DNA of 8,149 bases from Gammaproteobacteria bacterium (GTDB lineage: Bacteria; Pseudomonadota; Gammaproteobacteria; GCA-001735895): contig JAPUFZ010000132.1 of NCBI GenBank assembly GCA_027293245.1, forward strand, positions 1 through 8,149, written 5' to 3'. Below the pieces are notes generated by a model. That model was not told the DNA's origin and did not search any database. It saw only the letters and a program-made list of their open reading frames with translations. This document shows, one piece after another, positions 1-5,686 of the stretch (position 1 is its first letter; each line of letters opens with the position of its first letter). The position numbers were made by a program, and so were the translations under genes.

Positions 1-58
1 ACAAACCGCAATATATCTTGATTCGTTAAATAAACCATAAAAGTGCGGCTAACTTGGT

Positions 59-1195
59 TTATGCCAGTGACGATTTCTCCAGCACTTCAATTACTCGGCC
101 TGTGAATAGTTTGCCGTAATGCTTATCGATCATATCGATACTAGTGCCAGTTATCTTCGCGATATCGAACACGTTCATATTTTTATCTATTACATCGGCA
201 ATAAAACTGTGGCGTAGCGTATAGAAAACCACGCTGCTCGGTAGCTCCGCCATCTTTACAGCATCTCTCATCAATTTGGATTGATCCCCATGTTCCCAGG
301 GGTTAACACCATCTCTAGTTAGTAGTGGCGTATCAGGTAATTTGTCTTTAGCCATCTTTACGAAGAAAGCCTTTGTGGACCTCGTGAGTGGGAATGTTCG
401 TGTTCCTGTCTTTCCATTGGGAATATTAAGCAATCCATTACCTTTATCTAAATCCCGCACTTTAAGTTTGGCTAACTCGCCATACCGAGCGCCGGTTAAT
501 ACGCCAGCTTTGAGTAGATGTTGAAAATACCCGTCAGCACTTTGGAGTAGTATCTTTATCTGTTCCGGTGTAAGGAAATCTTGCCTGGCACCATCTGCAT
601 TTTTAAACTTCTCGATATTTCGCCATGCCCGGTCTGAAGTGGTTAGTCCTTCCCTGTGAGCCAGGTTTAATATTGCTTTTAGTACAGCCAGGTTTCTGTT
701 GGCCGTTGCCTTCTATTTGCGTACTTGTTCATCAGATCCCACAACGACAAAGGAGTGGAACCACTTTCGTACTTGTTGAAGTTTGAGTCTATCCAGTGGA
801 ATATCAGCGAACTCAGGAAGGATATGTAGTTTTATACGACCTTTTGCATCTTTCGCAGATGCCTTGCCTTTCTTTTGCTCCAAATACTCAATGTAGTTAT
901 CGGCTGCTTCATCAACTGTACCGGGTTTTGCGCGGAACCCTAGATTCTGATTATCAAACCATTTCTTGGCTTCACCTGTTGCAACGTCATATTCGTTCTG
1001 TGGCAGATGCGCCGGTAGCTCAAGAGATTTATAATGTTGCTTTCCGTCTTCACTACGGTATCTGGCGATCCAGCTACCACCTTTAGCCCCAACGCGATAA
1101 CCAATGAAACCACCTAAAACTAACTTGTGCCAGTACGGTTCTCGCCGCTTGGCAAGTCGGTTTCTTTTGGCCTTTGTGTCTATTGCTGGGGGCAT
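59..1195 (-). pseudogene. Tyrosine site-specific integrase, interrupted by one in-frame amber codon
   Basis: Read from ATG at 1195 to TAA at 59, this is one continuous frame of 378 codons broken only by TAG at 713-715 (codon 161). The length suits a P4/phage-type integrase. Residues 1-160 hold a basic N-terminal arm-binding region and most of the SAM-like core-binding domain. The part after the stop holds the whole catalytic domain: Arg237 in TGARYGEL, a likely beta-hairpin Lys262, Tyr325-x-x-Arg328-His329 (box II, Tyr replacing the usual His), and the nucleophile Tyr360 in DKHYGKL. The usual second His/Trp is Thr351 in GTSIDMI, a variant I recall from proteobacterial integrases. Such enzymes insert and excise islands at attachment sites, and a truncated tRNA lies just upstream. 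Unless the amber codon is suppressed or is a sequencing error, only an inactive 160-residue fragment is made. The absence of any other lesion suggests a recent mutation. Confidence 0.9.
713..715 (-). other. Premature amber stop inside the integrase
   Basis: The minus strand reads AAA TAG AAG here. The codons on both sides give a plausible integrase core-binding domain (EQVRK before, KATANRNLAVLKAIL after), so the frame is kept and only this codon is wrong. One base change from CAG, AAG or TGG would produce it. The five stop codons of other genes visible on the minus strand are TAA or TGA, but that is too few to argue for codon reassignment. Confidence 0.9.
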
Positions 1196-1204
1196 ATTTC
1201 AAAC

Positions 1205-1222
1205 GTACGGAAAAAGTACGGA
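1205..1222. repeat. Two GTACGGA direct repeats next to the integrase start
   Basis: GTACGGA occurs at 1205-1211 and again at 1216-1222, 11 bp apart and so on the same face of the helix. The pair lies between the integrase start codon and its presumed -10 box. The spacing and place suit an arm-type integrase site or an autoregulatory operator. That role is inferred from position. Confidence 0.5.
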
Positions 1223-1223
1223 T

Positions 1224-1229
1224 ATTATA
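1224..1229 (-). promoter_or_regulatory. Possible integrase promoter -10 box
   Basis: The minus strand carries a perfect TATAAT about 28 bp before the integrase ATG at 1195. The hexamer 17 bp further upstream (GTGAGT, 1247-1252) matches the -35 consensus at only three positions. Transcription would start inside the paired GTACGGA repeats, so a protein bound there could repress the gene. No clear Shine-Dalgarno sequence precedes the ATG. Confidence 0.4.
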
Positions 1230-1330
1230 TCATAGAAGTTACTGGAACTCACGGGAACCCAATTCCCTTTAAAGCAAGGGTTTTACTGGGATTTTGTGAA
1301 GTCTATGGAAGTGCTTGGAACGCAAATAAT

Positions 1331-1372
1331 GCCTTAAGAGGGCGTCGCGCTATCCAGTTGTGCCACGGGGAC
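1331..1372 (-). tRNA. 5' half of a tRNA gene, truncated at the anticodon stem
   Basis: From 1372 downward the minus strand reads as a tRNA 5' half: acceptor strand GTCCCCG, TG, a D arm with loop AACTGGATA, then anticodon stem ACGCC, loop CTCTTAA and the first three bases (GGC) of the returning stem. After 1331 the match stops: there is no T arm and no CGGGGAC to close the acceptor stem within the next 130 bases. As read, the anticodon would be CTT, but the body (TGGATA D loop, GCC-loop-AAGGC) reminds me more of tRNA-Arg with CCT, one base away. There is one D-stem mismatch (A12 with C23). I infer a tRNA split by element insertion; the identity is uncertain and the gene should be non-functional. 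Confidence 0.55.
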
Positions 1373-1383
1373 AATGCCGCGCG

Positions 1384-1389
1384 ATTGTA
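1384..1389 (-). promoter_or_regulatory. -10 box of the truncated tRNA gene
   Basis: TACAAT on the minus strand lies 11 bp before the first tRNA base and is followed by a GC-rich stretch (CGCGCGG), the type of discriminator found at stable-RNA promoters under stringent control. I see no good -35 hexamer at the right distance. It supports reading 1331-1372 as a once-functional tRNA and could now drive transcription into the integrase region. Confidence 0.4.
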
Positions 1390-1407
1390 GCAGTTGCTTT
1401 TCACAAA

Positions 1408-1440
1408 TTGAATGCGCTACAGAGGTTATAACGCATTTAA
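1408..1440 (-). terminator. Inverted repeat after the MotB-like gene, possible terminator
   Basis: TTGAATGCG (1408-1416) and CGCATTTAA (1432-1440) pair at eight of nine positions around a 15-base loop. It begins about 18 bases beyond the stop codon of the MotB-like gene, a suitable place for a terminator. The tract that follows on the minus strand is only weakly T-rich and the loop is long, so the role is doubtful. Confidence 0.3.
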
Positions 1441-1458
1441 CTATTACTGGTAGGCGAC

Positions 1459-2460
1459 TTAATTATCCTGGTAGTAGTAATCGAATTTCACCAGCAGGTT
1501 ACGCATGAAATTCCAGGCTTCATTGTAAGACAGTCCGCTATTTTGCGGGATGATGATCTTCACGTACAGGTCCTTGCCTTTTTCGGCCTTGAGCTTCGCC
1601 AGGCGTTTCTCAATTTCAGCCAGGGGTAGATCAACAAAACCGTCGTCACCGGGTTGTTTGTAACGAATAATTTCGCCGCTTTCCCCTCTGATGTAATACA
1701 CCTCGGCGATGAATTTACCTTTTGCCGAGCGAGCCGGTTTAATCAATTCTTCGTATTTCGATTTGACGACTTCATAATCGCCTTTCAGCGTTAACAGCTG
1801 CCGGTTATAAGCGTCGATTTCACGAGCCAGTAAAATCTTTTCCTGCTTCAGGCTGGTGATATTTTCCTGCTGGCTCTGGCTGGACCGGGTAAGTGATTCG
1901 ATTTTGCTCCTCGCGCTGCTTAGCAGTATTTTAGTCTGCTCGTTTTCGAGTTTTTGCTGACTCAGCTGCGCACTCAGGCTAGCCAACTGTCTTTGCAGAT
2001 CCTGGTAGTCGGTTGTTACCTTTTCAATCTCGAGATTTGCGGTGGCTATTGCCGTAGTCGCCTGTTCGAGGGATTCTCTGAAGTCTATATTTTCAATTTC
2101 GAGGGCTATGATGTTTGATTCCTGCTGGCGCAATGCATCGTTAGCGAGTCTTAATTCTTCATCTTTTTTCATTAAACGCAGGCGCAGGATCGAGTTGCTT
2201 TGTTCGGCGTTCGCCAGGCGCTCTTCCAGTGTGGCGTTTACCTCTGTCGTGGTTTCGATCATTTGAGTGGCGAGCTGTTCAGCTGCGATGCTTTCGCGTA
2301 GCTCGGCAACCAGCTGCCAGTTGTGCACCACCAACAGGCTGGTCATCATCAGGAATATCATCGTAATGACCATCATGATATCGGTAAAAGACGGCCAGAA
2401 GCTGTCGCTGCCGCTCTGGCTGGCATCAGTCTGTCCGATGGGTGCAAAATTTGCGTGCAT
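1459..2460 (-). CDS. MotB/ExbD-like membrane protein with long periplasmic coiled coil
   Basis: 333 residues from ATG at 2460, with AAGG about 8 bases upstream. A polar N-terminus leads into one membrane helix (about 25-46) with Asp27 in WPSFTDIMMVIT, matching the proton-carrying Asp of MotB/ExbD/TolR stator subunits. Residues about 50-240 are rich in Glu, Gln, Lys and regularly spaced Leu/Ile, with no proline until 242, so a long coiled coil is expected. Residues about 247-333 form a small alpha/beta domain ending in DLYVKIIIP and NEAWNFMRNLL, which recalls the ExbD periplasmic fold; I see no OmpA-type peptidoglycan-binding motif. Orientation should be N-terminus inside, C-terminus in the periplasm. 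It follows the MotA-like gene by 15 bases, so the two should form one ion-driven complex. The energised process is unknown. Family assignment is firm only for the first 50 residues. Confidence 0.8.
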   Translation of the reverse strand: MHANFAPIGQTDASQSGSDSFWPSFTDIMMVITMIFLMMTSLLVVHNWQLVAELRESIAAEQLATQMIETTTEVNATLEERLANAEQSNSILRLRLMKKDEELRLANDALRQQESNIIALEIENIDFRESLEQATTAIATANLEIEKVTTDYQDLQRQLASLSAQLSQQKLENEQTKILLSSARSKIESLTRSSQSQQENITSLKQEKILLAREIDAYNRQLLTLKGDYEVVKSKYEELIKPARSAKGKFIAEVYYIRGESGEIIRYKQPGDDGFVDLPLAEIEKRLAKLKAEKGKDLYVKIIIPQNSGLSYNEAWNFMRNLLVKFDYYYQDN

Positions 2461-2475
2461 ACTTTTGCCTTGCTG

Positions 2476-3420
2476 TTACTCGGAATACGAGCCAGATTGA
2501 GGCAGGCGAAAACCATCTCTTAACAAAGATTTAATTTCCGCCAGATCGGCGGACAAGATGTCCAATTGTTCCTGGTTAGAGGAAATAGTTTGATTCAGGG
2601 TAAGTGCCGATGCATGGTAGACCTCCTGGGTACTCTTCAGGTTTTCACCGGCCAGAATGACCGCTTTGATCAGATCGGTCATTCTATTGGTGATATCTTC
2701 AGAGGTCTTGACAAACCTCGGCATCAGATACACCGAGGTCAGGTGTTCGATGCCGCTGATCAGGTGGGTTTGCACATCGTTAAGGCGCGTATAAAAATAA
2801 CCGAAGATGATATAGCTGACGATCGCGGTTATGGTTGTCGACAATGCGGTCGACATGCCATGAACCACCAGGCCCATACCACCCAGGCTGCTGGCAGCCG
2901 AATCGATAAGATCGGAAGCGCCAACCAGGGCAATCGAAAGCGATACGATAGTACCGAACACACCGGTTAATATGAGGATATTGTTGATAAATTTGATCAG
3001 GCCGAATCGGGTGCCCTCGTCAGCGGTCAGCATCGCCGAGAGCGCGCTATGGTTGATCTCACCGGCCGCAGTTTGTATCGATTGCATCGTCGCAAAGCGT
3101 TTAACGACTAATGCATTTCGCGGTAATCCTTCTAACGGATTAGGTCTTAATGATTCGATGTTATTGACGAATCCCGCGAGCGCGTCTTCTTCGAACTTAT
3201 AGCGAACCAGGTGATAAATAATATTTCCCATGCCGATAACCATTAAGCTGCCTATCGCAGTATTGATTATAATGCCGGTCTGGGTTTGCTGGTTCTCGAA
3301 ATAAAACCGATAGATGAAATCAAAATTCCAGGCGATAGCAAAGCCTAGCAGGGCTACAACCGTTCCGAGTTGGATAATTATTTTGAGGCTGAGACTAGTT
3401 AGCAGGCGTTGTATATCCAT
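2476..3420 (-). CDS. MotA/TolQ/ExbB-family ion channel subunit
   Basis: 314 residues from ATG at 3420; a TTG directly before it is in frame but less likely to be the start. Four membrane helices are visible at about 14-31, 49-71, 144-166 and 184-210. The third (GVFGTIVSLSIAL) and fourth (MSTALSTTITAIVSYI) correspond to the conserved MotA_ExbB core, whose Thr/Ser-rich faces line the ion path. A cytoplasmic stretch of about 70 residues separates helices 2 and 3, and a helical tail of about 100 residues follows helix 4. Family members form pentamers around a dimer of the MotB/ExbD partner and turn ion flow into rotation or force. The partner gene follows directly. Against TolQ and ExbB (about 230-245 residues) it is longer; against ZorA it lacks the very long tail. 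No tol, ton or flagellar genes are nearby, so the role stays open. Confidence 0.85.
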   Translation of the reverse strand: MDIQRLLTSLSLKIIIQLGTVVALLGFAIAWNFDFIYRFYFENQQTQTGIIINTAIGSLMVIGMGNIIYHLVRYKFEEDALAGFVNNIESLRPNPLEGLPRNALVVKRFATMQSIQTAAGEINHSALSAMLTADEGTRFGLIKFINNILILTGVFGTIVSLSIALVGASDLIDSAASSLGGMGLVVHGMSTALSTTITAIVSYIIFGYFYTRLNDVQTHLISGIEHLTSVYLMPRFVKTSEDITNRMTDLIKAVILAGENLKSTQEVYHASALTLNQTISSNQEQLDILSADLAEIKSLLRDGFRLPQSGSYSE

Positions 3421-3510
3421 CAATCGGGTCTCGGGCTAAAGGAAAAGACATTCTGATAACAGATGCATTAACCGCAGGCTGCAGGCCAGCATCATTCTCC
3501 AGACAAACGC

Positions 3511-3539
3511 ATTTAATAGTTTTTTGCTCTGGAAGTCAA
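3511..3539 (-). promoter_or_regulatory. Candidate promoter for the MotA/MotB-like operon
   Basis: On the minus strand, TTGACT (3534-3539, five of six to consensus) is followed after 17 bp by TTAAAT (3511-3516, four of six). It would give a leader of about 80 bases before the ATG at 3420. It lies in the 217-base gap after the cystathionine beta-synthase gene. Confidence 0.45.
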
Positions 3540-3553
3540 AACAGGTGGATAAT

Positions 3554-3583
3554 TTTATACTATCAGCAAAAACTTAGCAGCAA
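3554..3583 (-). promoter_or_regulatory. Second candidate promoter upstream of the MotA-like gene
   Basis: TTGCTG (3578-3583) and TATAAA (3554-3559) on the minus strand are separated by 18 bp. The -10 is good and the -35 is fair. It sits just upstream of the other candidate, so the operon may have tandem promoters, or only one is real. Confidence 0.35.
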
Positions 3584-3637
3584 AGATGATTCGATCCCGC
3601 GCATTTCGTGGGTGTTTTAAGTTGCCGCTTTATGGCT

Positions 3638-5005
3638 TCACATGGTGGCTTTACGTAAATGATTGATCAAATCGATCCGCGTAATCAAGCCGTAAAAGGT
3701 ATCGTTATCTGCAACGATAGCAATCTTGTCTTCCTTGAACAGATGCAAAATACTATCGATAGTGGCGGAAGGAGGCACGATCTTCAGGTCGGTCACCATA
3801 ATGGATGATACCTGCTGATCGAAACTCTTTTCGTTGTTATAAATACCCAACAGGATATCCGACTCGTCGATCAAACCAACCACCTTGCCATGGTCCATTA
3901 CGGGGACCTGCGAGACATCGAACATACGCATGCGTTTATAGGTGGTAATCAGATTATCCTCGGATGTCACGGTGACGATGTCGCCGGTATCCGCCGGCCT
4001 CGCGATAATATCGCGCAAGTCGCCTACGGACTCACGTCCGAGCAATCCCTGGTCGGCCAGCCAGGAATCATTGAACGATTTAGACAGATACTTGTTGCCG
4101 GTGTCGGCGGCCAGCGTAACCACCCGTTTTGCCGAACTTTGCTCACGACAATAACGCAGTGCGGCTGCGAGCAGGGTACCGGTAGAGGAACCCGCCATGA
4201 TGCCTTCGCGTTCGAGTAACTCGCGTTGCGTCTGGAAGGCTTCGCCATCGCTAATCGAATAAGCTTTATGCACCTGGTCGAGTTCGCAGATCGGGGGCAC
4301 GAAATCTTCACCAATGCCTTCGACTAACCACGATCCTGCCTCTGTCATGACTCCTGTTTCGATTAACTCCGCCAGGATCGAACCCTCGGGATCTGCGACC
4401 ACCATCTCGCACTGGGGTGCGTTCTCTTTGAAGAACCGTCCGAGGCCCGTGACTGTGCCACTGGAACCCACGCCAACCACCATGGCATCGATCCTGCCCT
4501 CCATTTGTTGCAGAATTTCGGGACCGGTTTCGGTTTCGTGTGTGCGCGGGTTGTTTGGGTTTGAGAACTGGTCGATAAAAAAAGAATTCGGAATCTCCTT
4601 CGACAGGCGCAACGCATAGTCCTGGTAGTGCTCCGGGTGTCCCTTATGTACATCGGAGCGCGTCAGCCGGACATCGACGCCCATGGCGCGAATATGGCGT
4701 ATTTTATCGGGGCTCATTTTGTCCGGGATAACCAGGATTAACTGGTAACCCTTTTGCGCTGCAACCAGCCCGAGACCGAGTCCGGTATTACCCGCGGTAG
4801 CCTCGATGATGGTACCACCCGGTTTGATTTTGCCCTCTTTTTCGGCTGCATCAATCATCACTACGGCTATTCGATCCTTGATTGATCCGCCTGGATTTTG
4901 ACATTCTAGCTTGAGGAATAATTCGCAGGGCCCGGTGTCGAACTTACTCAGTTTCAACATGGGGGTATTGCCAATCATATCGAGAACACTGTTGCATATT
5001 GTCAT
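3638..5005 (-). CDS. cbs: Cystathionine beta-synthase with C-terminal CBS domain pair
   Basis: 455 residues, ATG at 5005 with AGGA seven bases upstream. This PLP enzyme condenses serine with homocysteine to cystathionine, the first step of reverse transsulfuration, in the cytoplasm. The catalytic fold-type II domain fills residues 1-335: PLP lysine Lys43 in SIKDR, substrate loop TAGNTG (70-75), phosphate loop GVGSSGT (178-184), and GSSTG (272-276) with the serine near the PLP ring nitrogen. VEGIGEDF (228-235) favours cystathionine beta-synthase over cysteine synthase. Two CBS domains follow (about 343-399 and 400-455), a Bateman module that in animal homologues mediates AdoMet control. It starts directly at the catalytic domain, so the haem-binding N-terminus of animal enzymes is absent. 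The partner lyase gene lies at the right end of the window. Use of O-acetylserine instead of serine cannot be excluded. Confidence 0.93.
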   Translation of the reverse strand: MTICNSVLDMIGNTPMLKLSKFDTGPCELFLKLECQNPGGSIKDRIAVVMIDAAEKEGKIKPGGTIIEATAGNTGLGLGLVAAQKGYQLILVIPDKMSPDKIRHIRAMGVDVRLTRSDVHKGHPEHYQDYALRLSKEIPNSFFIDQFSNPNNPRTHETETGPEILQQMEGRIDAMVVGVGSSGTVTGLGRFFKENAPQCEMVVADPEGSILAELIETGVMTEAGSWLVEGIGEDFVPPICELDQVHKAYSISDGEAFQTQRELLEREGIMAGSSTGTLLAAALRYCREQSSAKRVVTLAADTGNKYLSKSFNDSWLADQGLLGRESVGDLRDIIARPADTGDIVTVTSEDNLITTYKRMRMFDVSQVPVMDHGKVVGLIDESDILLGIYNNEKSFDQQVSSIMVTDLKIVPPSATIDSILHLFKEDKIAIVADNDTFYGLITRIDLINHLRKATM

Positions 5006-5073
5006 TTCAAGTTCCTGGCTTAATGTGCTGGCTTAATTCAATTCAGCTCGAATGCGGCGCGTTTAAAAAATGC

Positions 5074-5445
5074 TTAAAATCTCGATCCATTATAACTCAC
5101 CTGGTAGTCACTCAGGGCGATCCATTCCGGATCGATATCTATGCCCCAACCTGGTTTGTCCGACAGGCTTACCCTGCCATCGATTATTTCATAGTTCGGG
5201 CTAAAAAGAGTTGCCTGCCAGGGGTAATAATCGAGACCCTCGATGGAAAATACGACGTATTTACCGGCGTTTTCGATCGCATCCATGCCCAGCACATGAG
5301 CAGCGACTTGACGATGTAGCACCTGGGCAGTGATATCAGCATTATAGGGTGATACCTGGCCCCTGCCTTCATCGCCCTCATCGGTACGCAGGCGTACCAG
5401 CGTGAGGTATTCGCTGGCAAAGGTTTCTATACTGCTGATGATCAA
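5074..5445 (-). pseudogene. Enolase-superfamily (mandelate racemase/muconate lactonizing type) remnant with internal deletion
   Basis: An open frame of 123 codons that joins the two ends of an enzyme normally about 370 residues long. Residues 1-58 match the N-terminal capping domain start (SIETFASEYLTLVRLRT, then QVSPYNADITAQVLHRQVA). Residues from about 60 match the extreme C-terminus (FSIEGLDYYPWQ, then PGWGIDIDPEW). Everything between is missing: the TIM barrel with the catalytic Lys residues and the three acidic metal ligands. The join lies near 5260-5277 and keeps the frame, so the deletion is a multiple of three. The start is TTG at 5445; no ATG precedes it before the upstream in-frame stop, and TTG sits where family members begin. 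It cannot be an enzyme. It precedes cbs by 68 bases on the same strand. The family match is from memory of conserved segments. Confidence 0.8.
5089..5094 (-). promoter_or_regulatory. Perfect -10 hexamer that could serve cbs
   Basis: TATAAT on the minus strand overlaps the last codons of the enolase-type remnant, about 84 bases before the cbs ATG. The hexamer 17 bp upstream (CCCTGA) is a poor -35, so an activator would be needed. Otherwise cbs is read from a promoter upstream of the remnant. Confidence 0.3.
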
Positions 5446-5529
5446 TGTCGGTCTCGCAAAATAGACACTGTGAGGTTGGCAGATCGAGATTATCGCAGGT
5501 TACTTTTCATCGGATATCGAGTCAATCAG

Positions 5530-5557
5530 TTGCTTGTTAGCGTGAGCGTCATATAAA
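5530..5557 (+). promoter_or_regulatory. Candidate promoter for the BCCT transporter gene
   Basis: TTGCTT (5530-5535) and TATAAA (5552-5557) are 16 bp apart in the 241-base divergent gap between the enolase remnant and the transporter. It would leave a leader of about 120 bases. The -35 is weak and no strong Shine-Dalgarno precedes the ATG at 5687, which may point to regulation. Nothing else clear was seen in this gap. Confidence 0.35.
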
Positions 5558-5686
5558 CCTTTATTGACCCTGTGCCGGCATTGATTGCATACTGCGCCGC
5601 GAATGGTCTTGTTTATTGGACTCACATGCCAATTTAAACAAGGCTGGAAATTCCGCTTAATCTACTTACCTGAACTGGCGTAAAAA

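Larger units (their letters stand above)
1196..1341. other. Putative attachment junction (att) of the integrative element
   Basis: This gene-free stretch lies between the integrase start and a tRNA half. The tRNA similarity ends at 1331, just past the anticodon loop, so the likely crossover lies within about 1331-1341 (GCCTTAAGAGG on the plus strand). GGAA-containing repeats occur inside it (for example near 1244, 1254, 1308 and 1317), as does ACTGG twice (1241 and 1285). Short repeats like these are common in integrase arm regions. The layout tRNA, then att, then integrase on the same strand is the classic one for genomic islands. The other end of the element is outside the window. Confidence 0.45.

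Noticed and set aside
713..1195. A separate short 160-residue protein starting at the integrase ATG
   Set aside because: It ends exactly where the frame continues as typical integrase sequence after one TAG, so it is the front part of a broken gene rather than a distinct one.
1297..1330. Degenerate T arm completing the tRNA
   Set aside because: GCGTTCCAAGC superficially resembles a T loop, but no stem forms around it and no acceptor complement follows.
1127..1390. 87-codon plus-strand reading frame across the integrase start and tRNA half
   Set aside because: Its sequence is explained by the integrase on the other strand, the attachment region and the tRNA fragment; the product shows no recognisable domain.
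1459..3420. Zorya defence system (ZorA/ZorB)
   Set aside because: The channel subunit lacks the very long ZorA tail, the partner lacks a visible OmpA-type domain, and no ZorC, ZorD or ZorE gene is in the window. Kept only as a distant architectural comparison.
3596..3612. Hairpin CCCGCG / CGTGGG followed by TGTTTT
   Set aside because: It would work only for plus-strand transcripts, and no plus-strand gene ends there; on the minus strand the stem has an A-C mismatch and no T-run follows.
4314..4619. Plus-strand reading frame inside cbs (and similar ones at 3890-4219, 2566-2970 and 4999-5319)
   Set aside because: They lie antisense to well-supported genes, have low-complexity shadow-like products and lack convincing ribosome sites.
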